In this document: positions 12,266-24,600 of the stretch, piece by piece
Position numbering within the stretch: the first letter of the stretch is position 1
Layout of the letters: every line of letters starts with the position of its first letter
DNA from: Sweltsa coloradensis
Lineage: Eukaryota > Arthropoda > Insecta > Plecoptera > Chloroperlidae
NCBI GenBank assembly: GCA_024449915.1
Contig: JAMZAV010000778.1
Span: 62,001 to 126,000, forward strand
Reading direction: 5' to 3'
Length of the DNA stretch: 64,000 nt
Notes under the pieces: model-generated
Databases searched by the model: none
Seen by the model: the letters and a program-made list of their open reading frames with translations, nothing else
Told to the model about the DNA's origin: nothing
Program-made: the position numbers and the translations under genes

Positions 12266-13592
12266 GGGAATACCTATCACCCTTTTTAACCAAACATTAG
12301 GCCTTGTACTTAGTTTTTTATTTTAATTATTAAACTTTAAAAAAATCACTAATAATAAATTTTGCTATATAGAAGTCAAATTGATTATAATATTTCAGAG
12401 CCCAGCTCTTGTTTTAATTAGTAACGTAGACCTTCAAAATACAAATATTATAACTATAAAAGGTACATTTCACCAATTAACTTGGGAGTTAAGTTATATA
12501 AAAATAGGTGAAGTGTCTTACTGTTTGTAGGTGTTAAGCTACTGCTACTATAAGTTAATTTCACCTGACTGTTTGTTAAATTTGAAACTATCGTTTTATA
12601 TTGCAAGGAATGAAACGCTGAGTGGTAACACAATATTTTTGATAATATTGTAATAGGCGTTGGCATCAGTCTTTCTTTATTCAACAATATAATGGCAATG
12701 GGGATGTATTACAATAATTGTACGATATTAAACGGAAATGGTTACATTAAATTGCTTAGGGGAAACATTTATAGATCATTCATTCAAATTTCGAACATAT
12801 TCTCCTTTAATTTGATTGGCTGGATAACGATGTTACGGAGTATGATCGTCGATTGTTTCGTACGCGTCGCCCCTATCGTCAGCATCATGAATGAAACATG
12901 AGTGCTGCCCCCTAGTGACTGATCCGGCAATCGTGGTGACAAATGACACAAGGGGACCAACTTTTATTTCATTTCGTTTCAATTCCTTGTCTACATTACG
13001 TTTTATCGACACGATCCGATCGGAGGTTTTGAAAGGTTATATTTATAACACCAATAGTCGAGGGGTGAATATGAAATGAAGGAACACATTTAGATATAAC
13101 AAGAGATCGTCGTGATTTTCTTGGTTGCGAAGTGTATCGACATTTTGCAGACAACATACTAGAAAAGTGTGACAGAAAATCTATAAACTGTTGCACATAT
13201 TTGAATAAATATTTTATAAACATTCAACTTGAGAAAACGAACTCAAGACAACACAAATCCAAACGGAAATCTATTTAGGTTAGTATCTATTTTATTCCTT
13301 AAGGATTACACAACCGTGTTCTGAACAATGAATTTTATTTCTCGAGTTTCTTACTACGCCAAACGTCTTTATTCCATGATCAATGAGTCATAAAAATGTT
13401 CGAAATTGAGACGAGCTAGAAATTAATGTACAGAAAAAAAAATACTAGAAATAAGCAACAAGTTTATACCTGTTTTCTATCATATTACGTAGCCAACGTA
13501 TTTCAAGTCGCTGTGTACTATACTAGAAATTATCAAAATCGAAATTAAAATTTAAAAAGTCCGTAAAAAATATGATCGTTTATTCTAAATTG
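12266..13592. other. Unassigned DNA
   Basis: Several short open frames exist on both strands but none shows domain or codon signal. The part 12835-12960 is GC-richer. Confidence 0.45.
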
Positions 13593-13659
13593 TTGGATGA
13601 GCGAAGCGAAGACTTCAATTTCACTGACCCCTAAAAAATTTAGCTCGGGTTTTTTTTTT

Positions 13660-13692
<33 letters not shown>

Positions 13693-14366
13693 TTTGTTAA
13701 CTCTCTACCAGGCAAACGGCATATCCGATCTTGTTGAAAATTTGACAGGACCTTCGAAATCTCTGAACTTAGAGGTGTATTGTTTTTGGGTACAATCGAA
13801 GAAATATTTCTCATGAATATCGTACTTTTACGATTTTTTTCGATTTTTAGTGCGATATTTTCGTGACATTTGGGTTAATTCTGACCAAACGGGTGGGGCT
13901 ACAACGTTCATATTATACATGGACATTAAGGTTATGGTGATGTAGTACCTTTTGAAAGAAAAAGTTGAAAAATTTAGCCAGAATCCATAGAAATAAAGCT
14001 TTTAATATAAGTTTTTTGATTTTTTGTGCGATATTTTCGTGCCATTTGGGCCAATTCTGACCAAACTGGTGGGGCTACAACGTTCATATTATACATGGAC
14101 ATTAAGGTTATGGTGATGTAGTACCTTTTAAAAGAAAAAGTTTAAATAGTTAGCCAAAATCTACAGAAATAAAGCTTTTAATATAAGTTTTTTACGGAAA
14201 ATAATACCAATTGACAGGTAACAAAAGAAACTTGACAACAATCAGCTACAATGCGTATTGCGTAGGCAGCAAAACAAAGAACTTGCAAAAGTAAAGATAT
14301 CCCATGCAAACTAAACATTTTTAAAAGCTCATCCATCAACGCGGCGGGACTTAAGCGTTTTCCTAG
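13593..14366 (+). mobile_element. Helentron-like element, family 2, with internal tandem duplication
   Basis: It starts TTGGATGAGCGAAGCGAAG, has a T-run of about 30 at 13660-13690 and ends GCTCATCCATCAACGC...GCGTTTTCCTAG before T. A segment of about 180 bp (GTGCGATATTTTCGTG...AATATAAGTTTTTT) occurs twice in tandem, 13847-14018 and 14025-14195, making this copy longer than 8762-9335. Confidence 0.75.
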
Positions 14367-16371
14367 TTAACAGATATGACTATACTTACGATCTTTAATA
14401 TTTTTTACATTTTAAGCTTTCATTAGACTTAGTGTATGCAAATTACTACAATTTTCCACTTCGCCAGCAAAGCTGTTTATAGTATTTAAAAGCTCTGCGT
14501 CATCTTTACAAACAAGCCTTCCATTAACTTTATAATATTCAAAAAGTACCATTTAGAAAAAGCTTGGAATAAATCTCGTTTAATCCTACGACTTTCATTG
14601 ATTTTGTGAAATATCCCCCAGTCTTGTTGCCTGCTACGCTCCAGTCATTTACTAAATTGCTTCTCCCCCCCCCCCCCCCCCCCCAACAGGGGCGCTACAT
14701 CTTCTCTCTCGAGGTGAGCCGCTCTTTTGTTTTACTCCAAGACGAGGCCGCGTCTGTATGTCTGTCTGTCTAATGTCTATCTGTCTGTCTGTCTGTCTGT
14801 CCGTCAGGCATGCTCTGGCTGTGTCACATAATTAAATTTCATCCTCAACGAAAAACTTCTATTCTTTTTGAAAGAATTCCCCTAACAATTAATTAACGCG
14901 TTTTTTTCAAGTACAATGATAGGGTTGTTCTTGAAAGAGAAAGAGATATCAGTTTGTTGAATTCAGTACGAGTGTACATTTTATCTTCACTCTGGCATAA
15001 ACAGTAAATACACTTATTCCAACTGCTAGTCATAATACCAATGTAACTTACTATTTCTATCACTAAAAGCACAGGTAACGAATAGAATTTGACGTTGCAT
15101 GTGCATTTAATGAAAATTGAAGAAATTTAAAACCTTGTCACAAATATTTAGAACAGAATAGGAAATTTGAATAAGAACTGTCAATGTTTTCTATTGTACT
15201 ACAATAATCTAATAACATATTAACACTATCATTACATAACATTTTATTCCTAATACGTGCTAAATGTACTTATCATTTAGCATAAAATAAAAATAAATTG
15301 TCAAAAATAATGACAATTTACTTTTAGTAAACATACGATAATCACAATTTTTAGTGTTATAATAAACATTTTTATATTATTTATTATAACAACATTTTTG
15401 TATTATAATGAAACCAAAGTTCAGCAAACGCGACCCTTTGTCTATATAAGCGTCACTGCAAAATATACTTGTGGCGTCATAGAAAGGACAAAGTAAAATT
15501 AGGCAGGAATACAAATAACTTATCTAGGGTATTTTCCCTCTAGTCGGTCTCGAAAACATCTTCAGTTTTACTTTTGTAAGTTGAATATTTTGAACGGGAG
15601 ATTTCCCCTATGTAAATAAAATTTTCCTTTGTAATGAATACTGCTGTTAGAGACAGCGACGATTCGTAGTATTAAAAAGTAAACTAGAGGTAATTTAAAA
15701 GACGCTATTGAAAAACAGTATGACGCATTTGTGTCAAGTACATGTGACTTTATGAATATTTATGTAATTACTATGTATATAGCCCAACTGTAAAGCAGTG
15801 ATGTAGACCTGCAAGTGCATAAGGACAAGATCACATACACTTTTAGTACATAATTGTGACAGATTTGGATGTAAACGCATTTAGTAGGTCATTATTATAG
15901 GTGATTGTGAATGCAGAGACAGTAGTATCTACACATGCAGAAAACCTGTAAAAATGAACAGTATAGGTTTAATAATTGCACATTAGTTTTTCAACGTTTC
16001 CTCTTCAAGCTGTTTGTACAGGATAGTGACTAGTTTGACTTTTACTTTTACTTACTCTCACTATGAAACATTCAAACACACACGCGAACATTCACGTATA
16101 CATAACATATTTAATTATTGCTTAAAATATTATTTTTATTGGATCCCAATCACATTTCTTAACAATGTATCAAAATTAAAATTGATTTAGGGTAAAAATG
16201 TATGGAAATATAGCTTCCACAAAATCATTCTGCTATCCGTTAAAAATTCGGTTTTTAAATATATTAAAAATATAGTTAATAAATACTAATAAGTATGATC
16301 AGTGTTAACAATATAGCTATACACATACGCACACAATCTTGTATTAAACAAGCAAGGGTTTAAGAGATCCC
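14367..16371. other. Unassigned AT-rich DNA with microsatellites
   Basis: It holds a C-run of about 18 at 14667-14684 and a GTCT/GTCC tetranucleotide run at 14754-14807. The remainder is AT-rich with no gene recognised. Confidence 0.5.
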
Positions 16372-16588
16372 CAGATAGGGAGCGAAGCTTATCGTAATGT
16401 TTCACGCTGGTTCCAACCTTTAGAGTTGCCGAGTATGTGAATATTCCAATAATAGGAGGCTAGCCTCGCCTCCCTAACCCCCAAGTTCACCAAAAATATT
16501 TTGTACATTCTAGTGACAAATAAACGGCAATTCAGTCAGAGGTTACGATCGGTCTTTATCGTGAGACGTGATTCACGCACACACGGAT
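16372..16588 (+). mobile_element. Family-1 element, truncated
   Basis: It starts CAGATAGGGAGCGAAGCTTA and has a diverged 16-mer (AGAGTTGCCGAGTATG), TTCACCAAAAATATTTTGTA and CGTGAGACGTGATTCACGC. It is cut by the SINE-1 piece that follows. Confidence 0.65.
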
Positions 16589-16589
16589 A

Positions 16590-16822
16590 AATTTAAATAA
16601 ATTTTAAGTTGTACTGAATCGGGCTTGTTGCTTCTACGCACTGTCCATACCACTGATTGCTATATTTCCTATTTAAAGAAAATCGATCTTTGATTGGTTA
16701 TCGCTCACTCGTCGATTGCGTCGGGGCCTACAGGGTTGGCTTGGTCGCTTTGGTTTAATATCCCCCACTGAAAATCAGTTATGTGACTGAGTGGGTAGAC
16801 TCTAAATACGGATTTTATTTTT
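16590..16822 (+). mobile_element. SINE-1, partial, head missing
   Basis: It shares GCACTGTCCATACCACTGAT, GCGTCGGGGCCTACAGGGTT and the tail AATCAGTTATGTGACTGAGT with full SINE-1. The tRNA-like head is absent. Confidence 0.8.
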
Positions 16823-17396
16823 AAGTGATGAATATATGTGTACTTAGGTTCCTAATTATATGGTATGACATCGGGCAGTAATATAATATGGACTCTGTTC
16901 CAGTCCCTCTCAGATTTGGTTAACCAGAATCATTCAAAGTTTATACGGTGTCGTAAACTTTTTACGCCGACAAATAAAAAAGAAAGAAATGAAATTTAAC
17001 TGAAGAAACCAAAGCCACAGGTTGTCTTAAGTAAAGGAGATCAACACACTAAAACATTGAACATATATATCATATATGAGAGTCGTGGCCATAGTAACTA
17101 CCCTACCCAATCCCCAATGTGTGGGTCACAAATTTGCCTTTTTTTATTTCCATGACGACAGCATTTTTGCTAAATTTATATAAATTTGCAGCGTTCTTCT
17201 TAGTGTTGTGTAATGTGACAAAAATACGTATTCGAAAAAGATTTGGAATCCATAGTATGGATTTAAGAAATATTCGGATTCGGTTAACACAAGAACCCGA
17301 TGTCATCCAAACTAATTTGATAAGAAATAATTGTGTGTGTGTACTTGGTGCACACACTCAAGGACGAGTCCTCTAACGTGTTGTTTATACTTCCAG
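16823..17396. other. Intron or upstream DNA before exon A
   Basis: AT-rich. It ends with the pyrimidine-rich acceptor tract of exon A (about 17376-17396). No upstream exon was recognised. Confidence 0.5.
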
Positions 17397-17634
17397 GCCT
17401 ACCCCAGCGCTCACGGGGCAGCCCCGCTCCCTACTACGGCAAGCTGATAGGCAACCTGCAGGAATACGCCCACGGGATAAGAGGGACTGCCTACGCCGTG
17501 GATGAGAACACCATATTCATTAAAAGTTTCTACTACGATGGGACGGGGCCAGACGCCTTCTTCTGGGTCGGGAACTCCGCCCGACCCTCGCCTGACGGGT
17601 ACATAGTGGCCTACCCAGAGGACTTCAAGGGAAA
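17397..17634 (+). CDS. Skeletor: Skeletor-like protein, exon A (N-terminal part of DM13 domain 1)
   Basis: This internal exon encodes about 79 residues. They match the first half of a DM13 domain: YYGKLIGNLQEYAHG near the start, then RGTAYAVD, then the family signature YDGTGPDAFFWVG. DM13 domains are found in Skeletor, known in Drosophila as a spindle-matrix and cuticle-related protein; they are proposed to bind redox cofactors or act extracellularly together with DOMON domains. The acceptor is a pyrimidine-rich run ending CCAG at 17393-17396. The exon opens with two bases of a split codon. The donor is AAA/GTGAGT with GT at 17635-17636, leaving two bases (AA) of the next codon, which exon B completes to lysine. 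Base composition is clearly richer in GC than the surrounding DNA. The preceding exon (probably signal peptide) was not found. I see the domain directly; the name rests on family recognition. Confidence 0.9.
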
Positions 17635-17649
17635 GTGAGTATCCTAGGA

Positions 17650-17700
17650 TCCAGTTCTTCAATGCAGAAGGTTTCGGGTTCGAATCCCGAGTCAAGCGAA
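17650..17700 (+). repeat. tRNA-like fragment just after exon A
   Basis: The piece CAGAAGGTTTCGGGTTCGAA with TCCCGAG resembles the 3' half of a tRNA (box B). It sits between the exon A donor and the SINE-1 head, probably a truncated tRNA-derived repeat. Confidence 0.45.
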
Positions 17701-17702
17701 GA

Positions 17703-18115
17703 TGTGTGGCTCGTTGGTCTTGTGGTAAGCGTCGCTGCTTCCAATACAGGAGGTTCAGGGTTCGATTCCCGCCAAAGTCAGAAGTTTTTTAGCTTCTGAT
17801 TTGGACTTAAGTCCATCAGTTCTTGTCTTAGGAGTTTGTAACGGGTGACTTAAGAGCCGTCCTTGCAACGAGGCAAATAATAAATTTAAAGTTGTTCTGA
17901 ATCGGCCTTGTTGGTTCTGGCGTTGATCCGCGGGTGTTCGCACTGTCCGTATCACTGATTGCTATATTTCCCATTAAAAAAATATCTATCTTTGGTTGGT
18001 TATCGGTCGCTCACTCGTCGATTGCGTCGGGGCCTACAGGGTTGGCTTGGGTCCCCCACTGAAAAGCAGTTATATGGCTGAGTGGTAGACTCTAAATACG
18101 ATTATTTTTTAAAAT
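17703..18115 (+). mobile_element. SINE-1, near full length
   Basis: The head TGTGGCTCGTTGGTCTTGTG with GCTGCTTCCAATACAG and box B GGTTCGATTCC resembles tRNA-Gly (anticodon position TCC). The body and tail match 7803-8242. It lies 69 bp downstream of the exon A donor, in sense. Confidence 0.85.
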
Positions 18116-18149
18116 TATTTATACGTTAATTGGGATCATAAGTTGAAAA

Positions 18150-18215
18150 TGTGAAATGAAAACTTTGGAGTCGTTCTAGCAACGAAGCACATAATAAATT
18201 GTAAGGTTGTTTCGA
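18150..18215 (+). mobile_element. SINE-1 mid-body fragment
   Basis: The blocks CTTTGGAGTCGTTCTAGCAA and GCACATAATAAATTGTAAGG match the middle of SINE-1. Confidence 0.6.
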
Positions 18216-19695
18216 TTTTGATTTATTAAGTTTAAGGGCGTGTCAACCGTTAGGTCATATGCGCCACTCTAGCGTAGGGTATATGGGAAGGAACACTCCA
18301 TGCTGATGAGAACTAGACACGGGTATGGGGAGGAAAGGGGAGTTCTCACGTCGCGGTCGTCATCGTCATTGTCATCGTTCGTGTTGTCATGGTTGTCGTC
18401 GTCGGGGAGTCGTCAAGAGAAGGGGAAGAGGTCCCTGACGGCGAAGGTAGTTACGAATTCGATTGGATCTGTTGTCGCCTTTTGGTGGAATCGTGTCCAG
18501 CGAGTTCGGTAGGTGTTTCTTATTTAAAATAGCGGTATCTGATGGGCAATTGTTCGCGCTCGGCGTGAGTAGGTAGACTGTAATTATTAATTTCTTAAAT
18601 CGTTTTTGATTTAATATACTGGAAAAATATTTCAAACACCCTAATATTGTGTGTAACACTAGGGAAAAGATTACTAATAATAAAGGCATTTTAAGCACTA
18701 TGCTATATCGAGAAGACAGCGTAAAAGGTGATGCCAGCCAGATGGATAGTAATCACCCCTTCGCCCCCACCCCCGCCATGACTCACGTTGGTAGATATTA
18801 ATATTTTTCTGTTGAATTCAATTTCAATTTCAAGGATTTCAAATACCAGGATTTCATAATAATGCACAGGTCTGAGAAAGATTTTCTCTAGCAATTGTTA
18901 ACTCGCGAATTTATGGAATGCACCGAGGAAAATAATTCAAATACGCGAGTTCTATGTAATACCCTGGAGAAAAGATTCTAAACTGTTCAAACAGGGTTTT
19001 ATGTTTTTCACAGGAGAAGAAAAAGAAGATAATATACACTGGAAATAATATTCGCAAATATAATATGTTTTTAATTTTAAAACTAAAAAACTTTGAACAC
19101 GTCTAATGTGATGCCCTGGGAACGATCCCGCCTGTTCATTTATCCACTCACTCTACTTGATTAAACCATGGACTTAGAATCCATGATTAAACGTTAAACG
19201 TAATGCTTGTTCGCCCTATCTTGTTCATGTTATTTGACTTAAAACACATTCTGGAAAAAAGGATCAGACTATCGAACAAATTATAGACAATGCGTTATAA
19301 AATGTACGAGTTTATTTTATAAGGTCCATGCTTGCGTGATTTATAAACAATTTAATTAGAACAAAACATCGAATATGCGCAAGATATAATACAAAATTAA
19401 TATTTGTAAAAATCCGTATACAAACAGATTTAAAGATACTGAATATAATGTCAAATTTTGTCTACATCCAAGCATTTTGGAGATTCACGATAACAAACAC
19501 TCTTTGGCGGCCATTTTCCAAGATGTCGGCCGAATCTCCACTCCAATCATAGGGAAGATTTAGTATCTTGTTTAGGAAGGTGTTAGGAAGGTCTCTGTAA
19601 AATTCAGCTTATTGGTAATTTTTCCTCTAAAAATTGTTATTTGACAGGAGTAGGGAGCATAGATCTAGTTTTCCTTTTTACAATGCATTGATTAC
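18216..19695. other. Unassigned intron DNA
   Basis: The part 18235-18290 (GGGCGTGTCAACCGTTAGGT) resembles 53028-53060 inside a Helentron-like copy. The part 18345-18420 is GTC/CGT rich. The rest is AT-rich with no gene. Confidence 0.45.
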
Positions 19696-19699
19696 TTAA

Positions 19700-20341
19700 A
19701 GGGGCTAAAAACCCCAAAAATTATGTTTTACCACGTGATCTATAGCACAATACTACACTTAAATGACCGTTTAAAAAATTATATCTTGTAACTGTGATTT
19801 AACACGAATTTTTTAATTTTTTGATCCAGAAATTGGCGAAAATTGGTGTTTTGGAAAATTTCCTAAATCGGCTTTAACCTGCTTCTTTTTTGGTCCACAT
19901 AGATACTAGAGCATAGTACCAATCTAAAATGCCCCTTTATAACATCGTGTCTTGAAACTGTGCCCAAATATACCCTCAAACACGCAAAAATATGCATTCC
20001 AAAATCACACCCTATCTTGGTAATCAGCATATTTTGACCGAACTACTTGCCCAAATTACAAAACAAAATATAGAGAATTTACAGAAAAGGCTGTCGAGTA
20101 TGTCAATAATGGCCAATATTTTTTTGGATCAAAATCCTCCAAGGTCACGGGGCATAAAGATCGTCCCCATGTTATTTCTTATGGGAGATTTTTGCCGATG
20201 GGACCTAGCTCGAAAAATGTCATGTTTGACAATTTTTTGGGAGGTCATGGTGGCCCCAATAATTTTTCTGTTAATTGCTAAATTCATTACTAGTTAGCCT
20301 GAATGAAATATATTTTTTGAGTTTAGCGGTTAAATACCCCT
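19700..20341. mobile_element. Possible TTAA-flanked DNA element
   Basis: TTAA at 19696-19699 and 20342-20345 border short inverted ends (AGGGGCTAAAAA and the complement of AGGGGTATTTAA). An open stretch of about 100 codons at 19992-20297 has no recognised domain. TTAA duplications fit piggyBac or Kolobok types, but the inverted ends are very short, so chance is possible. Confidence 0.3.
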
Positions 20342-20383
20342 TTAACTTCTTGCTCTATATTCGCTTGGCAACCATACACTTTT

Positions 20384-20391
20384 CTGATATC
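20384..20391. repeat. Target-site duplication, left (CTGATATC)
   Basis: It is identical to 21793-21800 on the other side of the hAT element. Confidence 0.85.
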
Positions 20392-21792
20392 CAGTGGCGG
20401 CTCGTGGACATTAGAACACGTGGTGCTAATATACAGCAAACGTAAATCATGCATAGGGCCTATGGGTTATGTGTGACAGGGAAGGAGGGGTGTGTGAGGT
20501 TGTCACAATACCCACCTCCGCCACACAAATAAAAATAATTGAATAACAATTAAACTGCAATCAAATTAAACAACAATTACCTACAGCAACTGCTGTAGGG
20601 TTGAAGACGGACGACTGACGAGTGAAGTGATTGCAAGGGTCCGAGGCTAGCGGGCGAACCTATACAGAGCCCGAGTGCGCGAGTCCCGATAGCACCAGAA
20701 GACCGGTTTGCGTTTCGTTTTACCCGTGTTATTCCCTGTCGTTGCGTGCTAAAAGGGCTTAAAAGTCGTCGAATTCGGTGCGGAGCACATCGCACATAGA
20801 GAAATAACCGGGGAAGAGTGGAAACACAATGTTAAATAGCGGGAACCGCAAAAATTAGTTTAGAAGTTCGGAAGATTAATTCATAGAAAGCAGCACCAAC
20901 ATCTTTAGTGTCGCGATCTATGAATGACTCTTCCAACTATCAAGTAACAACTAGCGCAACCTAGTGACTACTGCTTGGACTATCTAGGCTTTTCGTGGCG
21001 CTGGTGGGGGGATTTCCGTTTTATTTTCATGGTTTTGTTCATGTAATTGAAAGAAATGTTAAAAGTGCGTGAAGAGAGTATCCACTAACACTTTTATTAT
21101 TTCTTTCAACGACTTCTGGGAATTTGGAGACCTATTGGGACATTAAATGTTCATCAATATCCGATATTGCAAACACCACCACTAGGCCTAGGCTAGAGTC
21201 TAGGCCAAGGCCTGCTTGCTGGAGCCAGTTCTTTTATCAGTACACACGCGTTTTATTCTGAACTAACGAGTATTTACGAATGCACTTGGCGCTGCAAGAG
21301 TGGTTTTTAGAAACTCTCAAACAACTCAAAACTTTGATTTTGGCACTAAAAAAACGAGAAACAACACAAAATAGCAAAGACTGACAGCAGGTTGGAACTG
21401 AACCGAAAAAAGAAATGCCTATCACTGCCTTCTCGGCGCTCACGGTAAACATCACCGTTTACCATGGTTACAGTCTTCGATGGTGCTGCTTTCTGTGAAT
21501 TAATCTTCCGAACTTCTTGGTAAACACGGTAGCTCGATGGTTCCCGCTCGGCTATGCTTGTTACCACCCCGTGACATCGCAGGTTTCTACATAATATGCT
21601 TGGTTCAAAACCATCACCACCATGTACTACGCGGTATGAAAAAGTTGACCATCCGCACGGCCGCGGATACTTTTGAATACTTAATTTTACAATACCTACA
21701 CATTGAACTTATCAAAAATCAGTTTAATGGAGATGGATGATTTATGGTGGTGGTGCTACAGCACCAGCGCACAATATCACGAGTCGCCACTG
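20392..21792. mobile_element. Non-autonomous hAT-type DNA transposon, 1.4 kb
   Basis: The ends are CAGTGGCGGCTCGTG and the complement of CAGTGGCGACTCGTG (14 of 15 match). An exact 8-bp duplication CTGATATC flanks it (20384-20391 and 21793-21800). An 8-bp duplication and CAG...CTG ends are the hAT signature. Internal inverted repeats lie at about 20841-20899 and 21478-21545 (GAACTTC...GGAAGATTAATTCA type). No transposase ORF is left. Confidence 0.85.
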
Positions 21793-21800
21793 CTGATATC
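21793..21800. repeat. Target-site duplication, right (CTGATATC)
   Basis: It is identical to 20384-20391. Confidence 0.85.
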
Positions 21801-22400
21801 TATGTTATTGTTTTGTGCTCATTCAGGAAGTTCCCTCGTAAGCAGTAATTTATAGGCTACCCGCTTCCTTTGGCTCTAATAAACCATCTATTGATTGAGT
21901 CATTAAAATAGCACTAATAATGATGTAATTAAGTATTACCTATAGATTAAATGGTTTAATCGATGCCCTAATTACAGCTATTGATGATCTTATTAGATGA
22001 GTTTTTATTAGAACTAATGAAATATCTCGGTAATGAGTATTAACTAAAGTAGTTAGTGAGGTTAGAATACACAGTTACAGAAGCACTGCTCTAGGGCATC
22101 ACGTCAGCCTACGTGATTCTCCGTTCAGGTGGGGCTAGATCGTGTAGAAGAGAATTCGAATAGATGGATCTAAATAAGAGTTCTTATAAAGACTAGTTTC
22201 TCAATTTGTCCGTGGATAAAGAGGCGTTATTTGATAACGATAAACCATGGTTTGGAAAATACTTCGCTAAGGGTTTATTTATAGGAATGACATGCTTCTT
22301 CGTTTTAAACCTAGTAAAGTAAGCTGATGTTTATCTGCTGTTTAAAATGCAGAGCCCAGTAAACACATATAAAAAAATAGTTAGAAAAATACATCATTCC
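21801..22400. other. Unassigned intron DNA
   Basis: AT-rich with no gene or repeat recognised. Confidence 0.5.
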
Positions 22401-22404
22401 AATT

Positions 22405-22520
22405 CTCAATTTAGTTAATCGGGGAACACTCCCGTAGGTGTAATTGATTATATGGAAATTAATCCAGAAATTACAAAATCCCCGCTGAGATGGATTTTTT
22501 TAAATTTATGGGTTGATTTT
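22405..22520. repeat. Fold-back family fragment
   Basis: The block TCGGGGAACACTCCCGTAGG with TGTAATTGAT, followed by ATCCAGAAATTACAAAATCC, matches the flank and hinge of the family at 45830-45975 and 62713-62995. The tRNA-like arm is missing. Confidence 0.5.
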
Positions 22521-24295
22521 CTTAATAAAACATTCCATGTACCCTTATAGAGTAATAAGGGTAATGATTTAATATTTTAATGTCGAGAAAGAAGTGGAAT
22601 TTTTGACGGTTTATTATTGGATTTGCATTGAGTTATTATAATTTGATTATTGACGTCCTTTGTAAATAATTTTTATAAATAATATGATAATAATTCATAA
22701 AATAAAAAAATAATAACAAACGTTCAGATAATGAAAAGATTTGTTAAAACCCAGTACAGAGACATATAAGTTCAATGGTAAATAACTAAGAAGAAAAGTG
22801 AGAGGTCCTAATGATTTAGGATGTGGACTTAGTACCACCTAAAGTTGAAGATCTCTCGGGTATAAAGTGACAAATGAGTAAGAAATTGAAAGAGCAAATT
22901 AGGAAGAAAGTTAAGGAAAAGTTAAGAAAAACTTTGGATCATTTAGTTGGTCACATTCTGAGGCGCGGAAGATGAAGATTATTATCAGATAATATAATTA
23001 ATGGGAACCCACAAGAAGTCGAGATTGAAATGCGAGAGCAGGTTTTCCAGTTCATTGGATGTAACGTACACTGAAATAAGATGGAGATAATGTTAGTGTT
23101 AGAATGCAGATATGTTTTAAGCCAACACTAGGATAGTTTGCTTTCTTCGAAGCTAATTTTATTTCAATTATCTTGTTTTATCTATTCAAGTTTAGATGTT
23201 CCAATAATCCTGTGCACTTGACCACCACAATTGAAGAAAACAACGTCGTTCTAAGGACGCAAATAAATCGAATCTATAAATAATCTCAATATATTTTGAG
23301 AAAGTTTCACGATTGAACGAACCCCTTTATATGATCAAGTAATGTATTTATTATATATTTAAATTCTGCTACCCCTAATGTTATCTAGGAGATACTATGG
23401 CACCAGAATAAGCCGCTAAAAATAAATTATAGACATGAGCGCATCAGTCAATTTCAATTAATTCACCTTCTAAAAAACAAAATTACTATTATTTAGTATT
23501 GATTTAAAAGATTGTGTGAACCCCGCTTCCATGCACGCGTAGTTCAAGACAGTGACCTTGTAGATGTAACATTACATGAGATGTGACGTCATAAACAAAC
23601 ACCTTTAGCAATGGGAAAACTATAGATAGATCATATTATCATCCTACCGATTGGAGTCTTTATAACAACTCATATATCGGTACACATCAGACCTATCTCT
23701 GCTGTTTCGAATTGTGTTCTGAATCGGCGTTCAAATCTAACACCGAACGTTCACGCTTGCATCACTTCCGGTTCAGTAATTACCGAGTCCATTGAGTAAC
23801 AATGGTTGTCAGTTACCCCCCTTTCAACCCCATCAAAACACATTGCAAGAGACAATGAATTTAAGTTGATTGTGCGCCATGTGTACGCGATGTATACTCT
23901 CTCTCATCGCGGCATTGTTAGCCCGGGGAAAATGAGAGTTCACTTTACGGCAATTTAAAAAACATCGTGTTTTGCAGATGAATTTTCAAAGGGTGGGAGA
24001 CTTTCACTTACATTCTACTTGTGGTCAAAGTATATTGGGATATTGCATTTATTTGTACTATAAACTCTTAAAAAATTTAGCAACACGGTTTTGTATGCTT
24101 TTGTAAAAAATATTTTTTTTTTTCAATGCACACTAAAAATTGTATAATTTATTATTTTACGTAAATGGTAGAAAACAAAACCATTTAATTGTTATTCTTA
24201 TATATTTATCTTTGAATAGCGGATTTTCCAATAACTCTTTATATAATACAATTTATTGAATTACATATTTAAAAAATACAGTTTTTGTTGTCTAG
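22521..24295. other. Unassigned intron DNA
   Basis: Mostly AT-rich. The part 23510-24000 is more balanced and looks single-copy. No coding signal was seen. Confidence 0.45.
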
Positions 24296-24600
24296 TTAGA
24301 GAGTGAACCACTCCTACAAGCATCACTTTTTGGTACGTCCGTCCGTCTGTGCGTGTGTCACGTTTCAAGCTAAAAACCGAACATGACTTCTGTTAACATG
24401 CGGTTTTTCGTTGACATGGCTCAACAGGGATGATATATAACATGTTTTTGGAGACCAGCCCTTTTAGCCTTTCTAGCCTTTTTAAAATGGCATTTGTGTG
24501 TACTCTCCGTCTCCACCAGAAGATTTCAAGGCTGGCTAAGAGTTGATTGTGTTTTTCTTCGACAATCCGTCGATTAAGTTGCTTCGCTCCCTATTTTGAC
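24296..24600 (-). mobile_element. Family-1 element, near complete
   Basis: On the minus strand it begins CAAAATAGGGAGCGAAGCAA and continues with the inverted repeat CGACGGATTGTCG. Further on it has CATGTTCGGTTTTTAG, a GACGGACGGAC run and the end TTCACTCTCTAACT. The 16-mer is degraded in this copy. Confidence 0.7.

Noticed and set aside
17703..17775. Possible tRNA-Gly gene
   Set aside because: It is the head of a SINE-1 copy; the body and tail follow directly and the stems are imperfect.
19992..20297. Open frame of 101 codons on + strand as a host exon
   Set aside because: No domain similarity and no splice sites in phase with Skeletor exons; kept only as part of a candidate mobile element.
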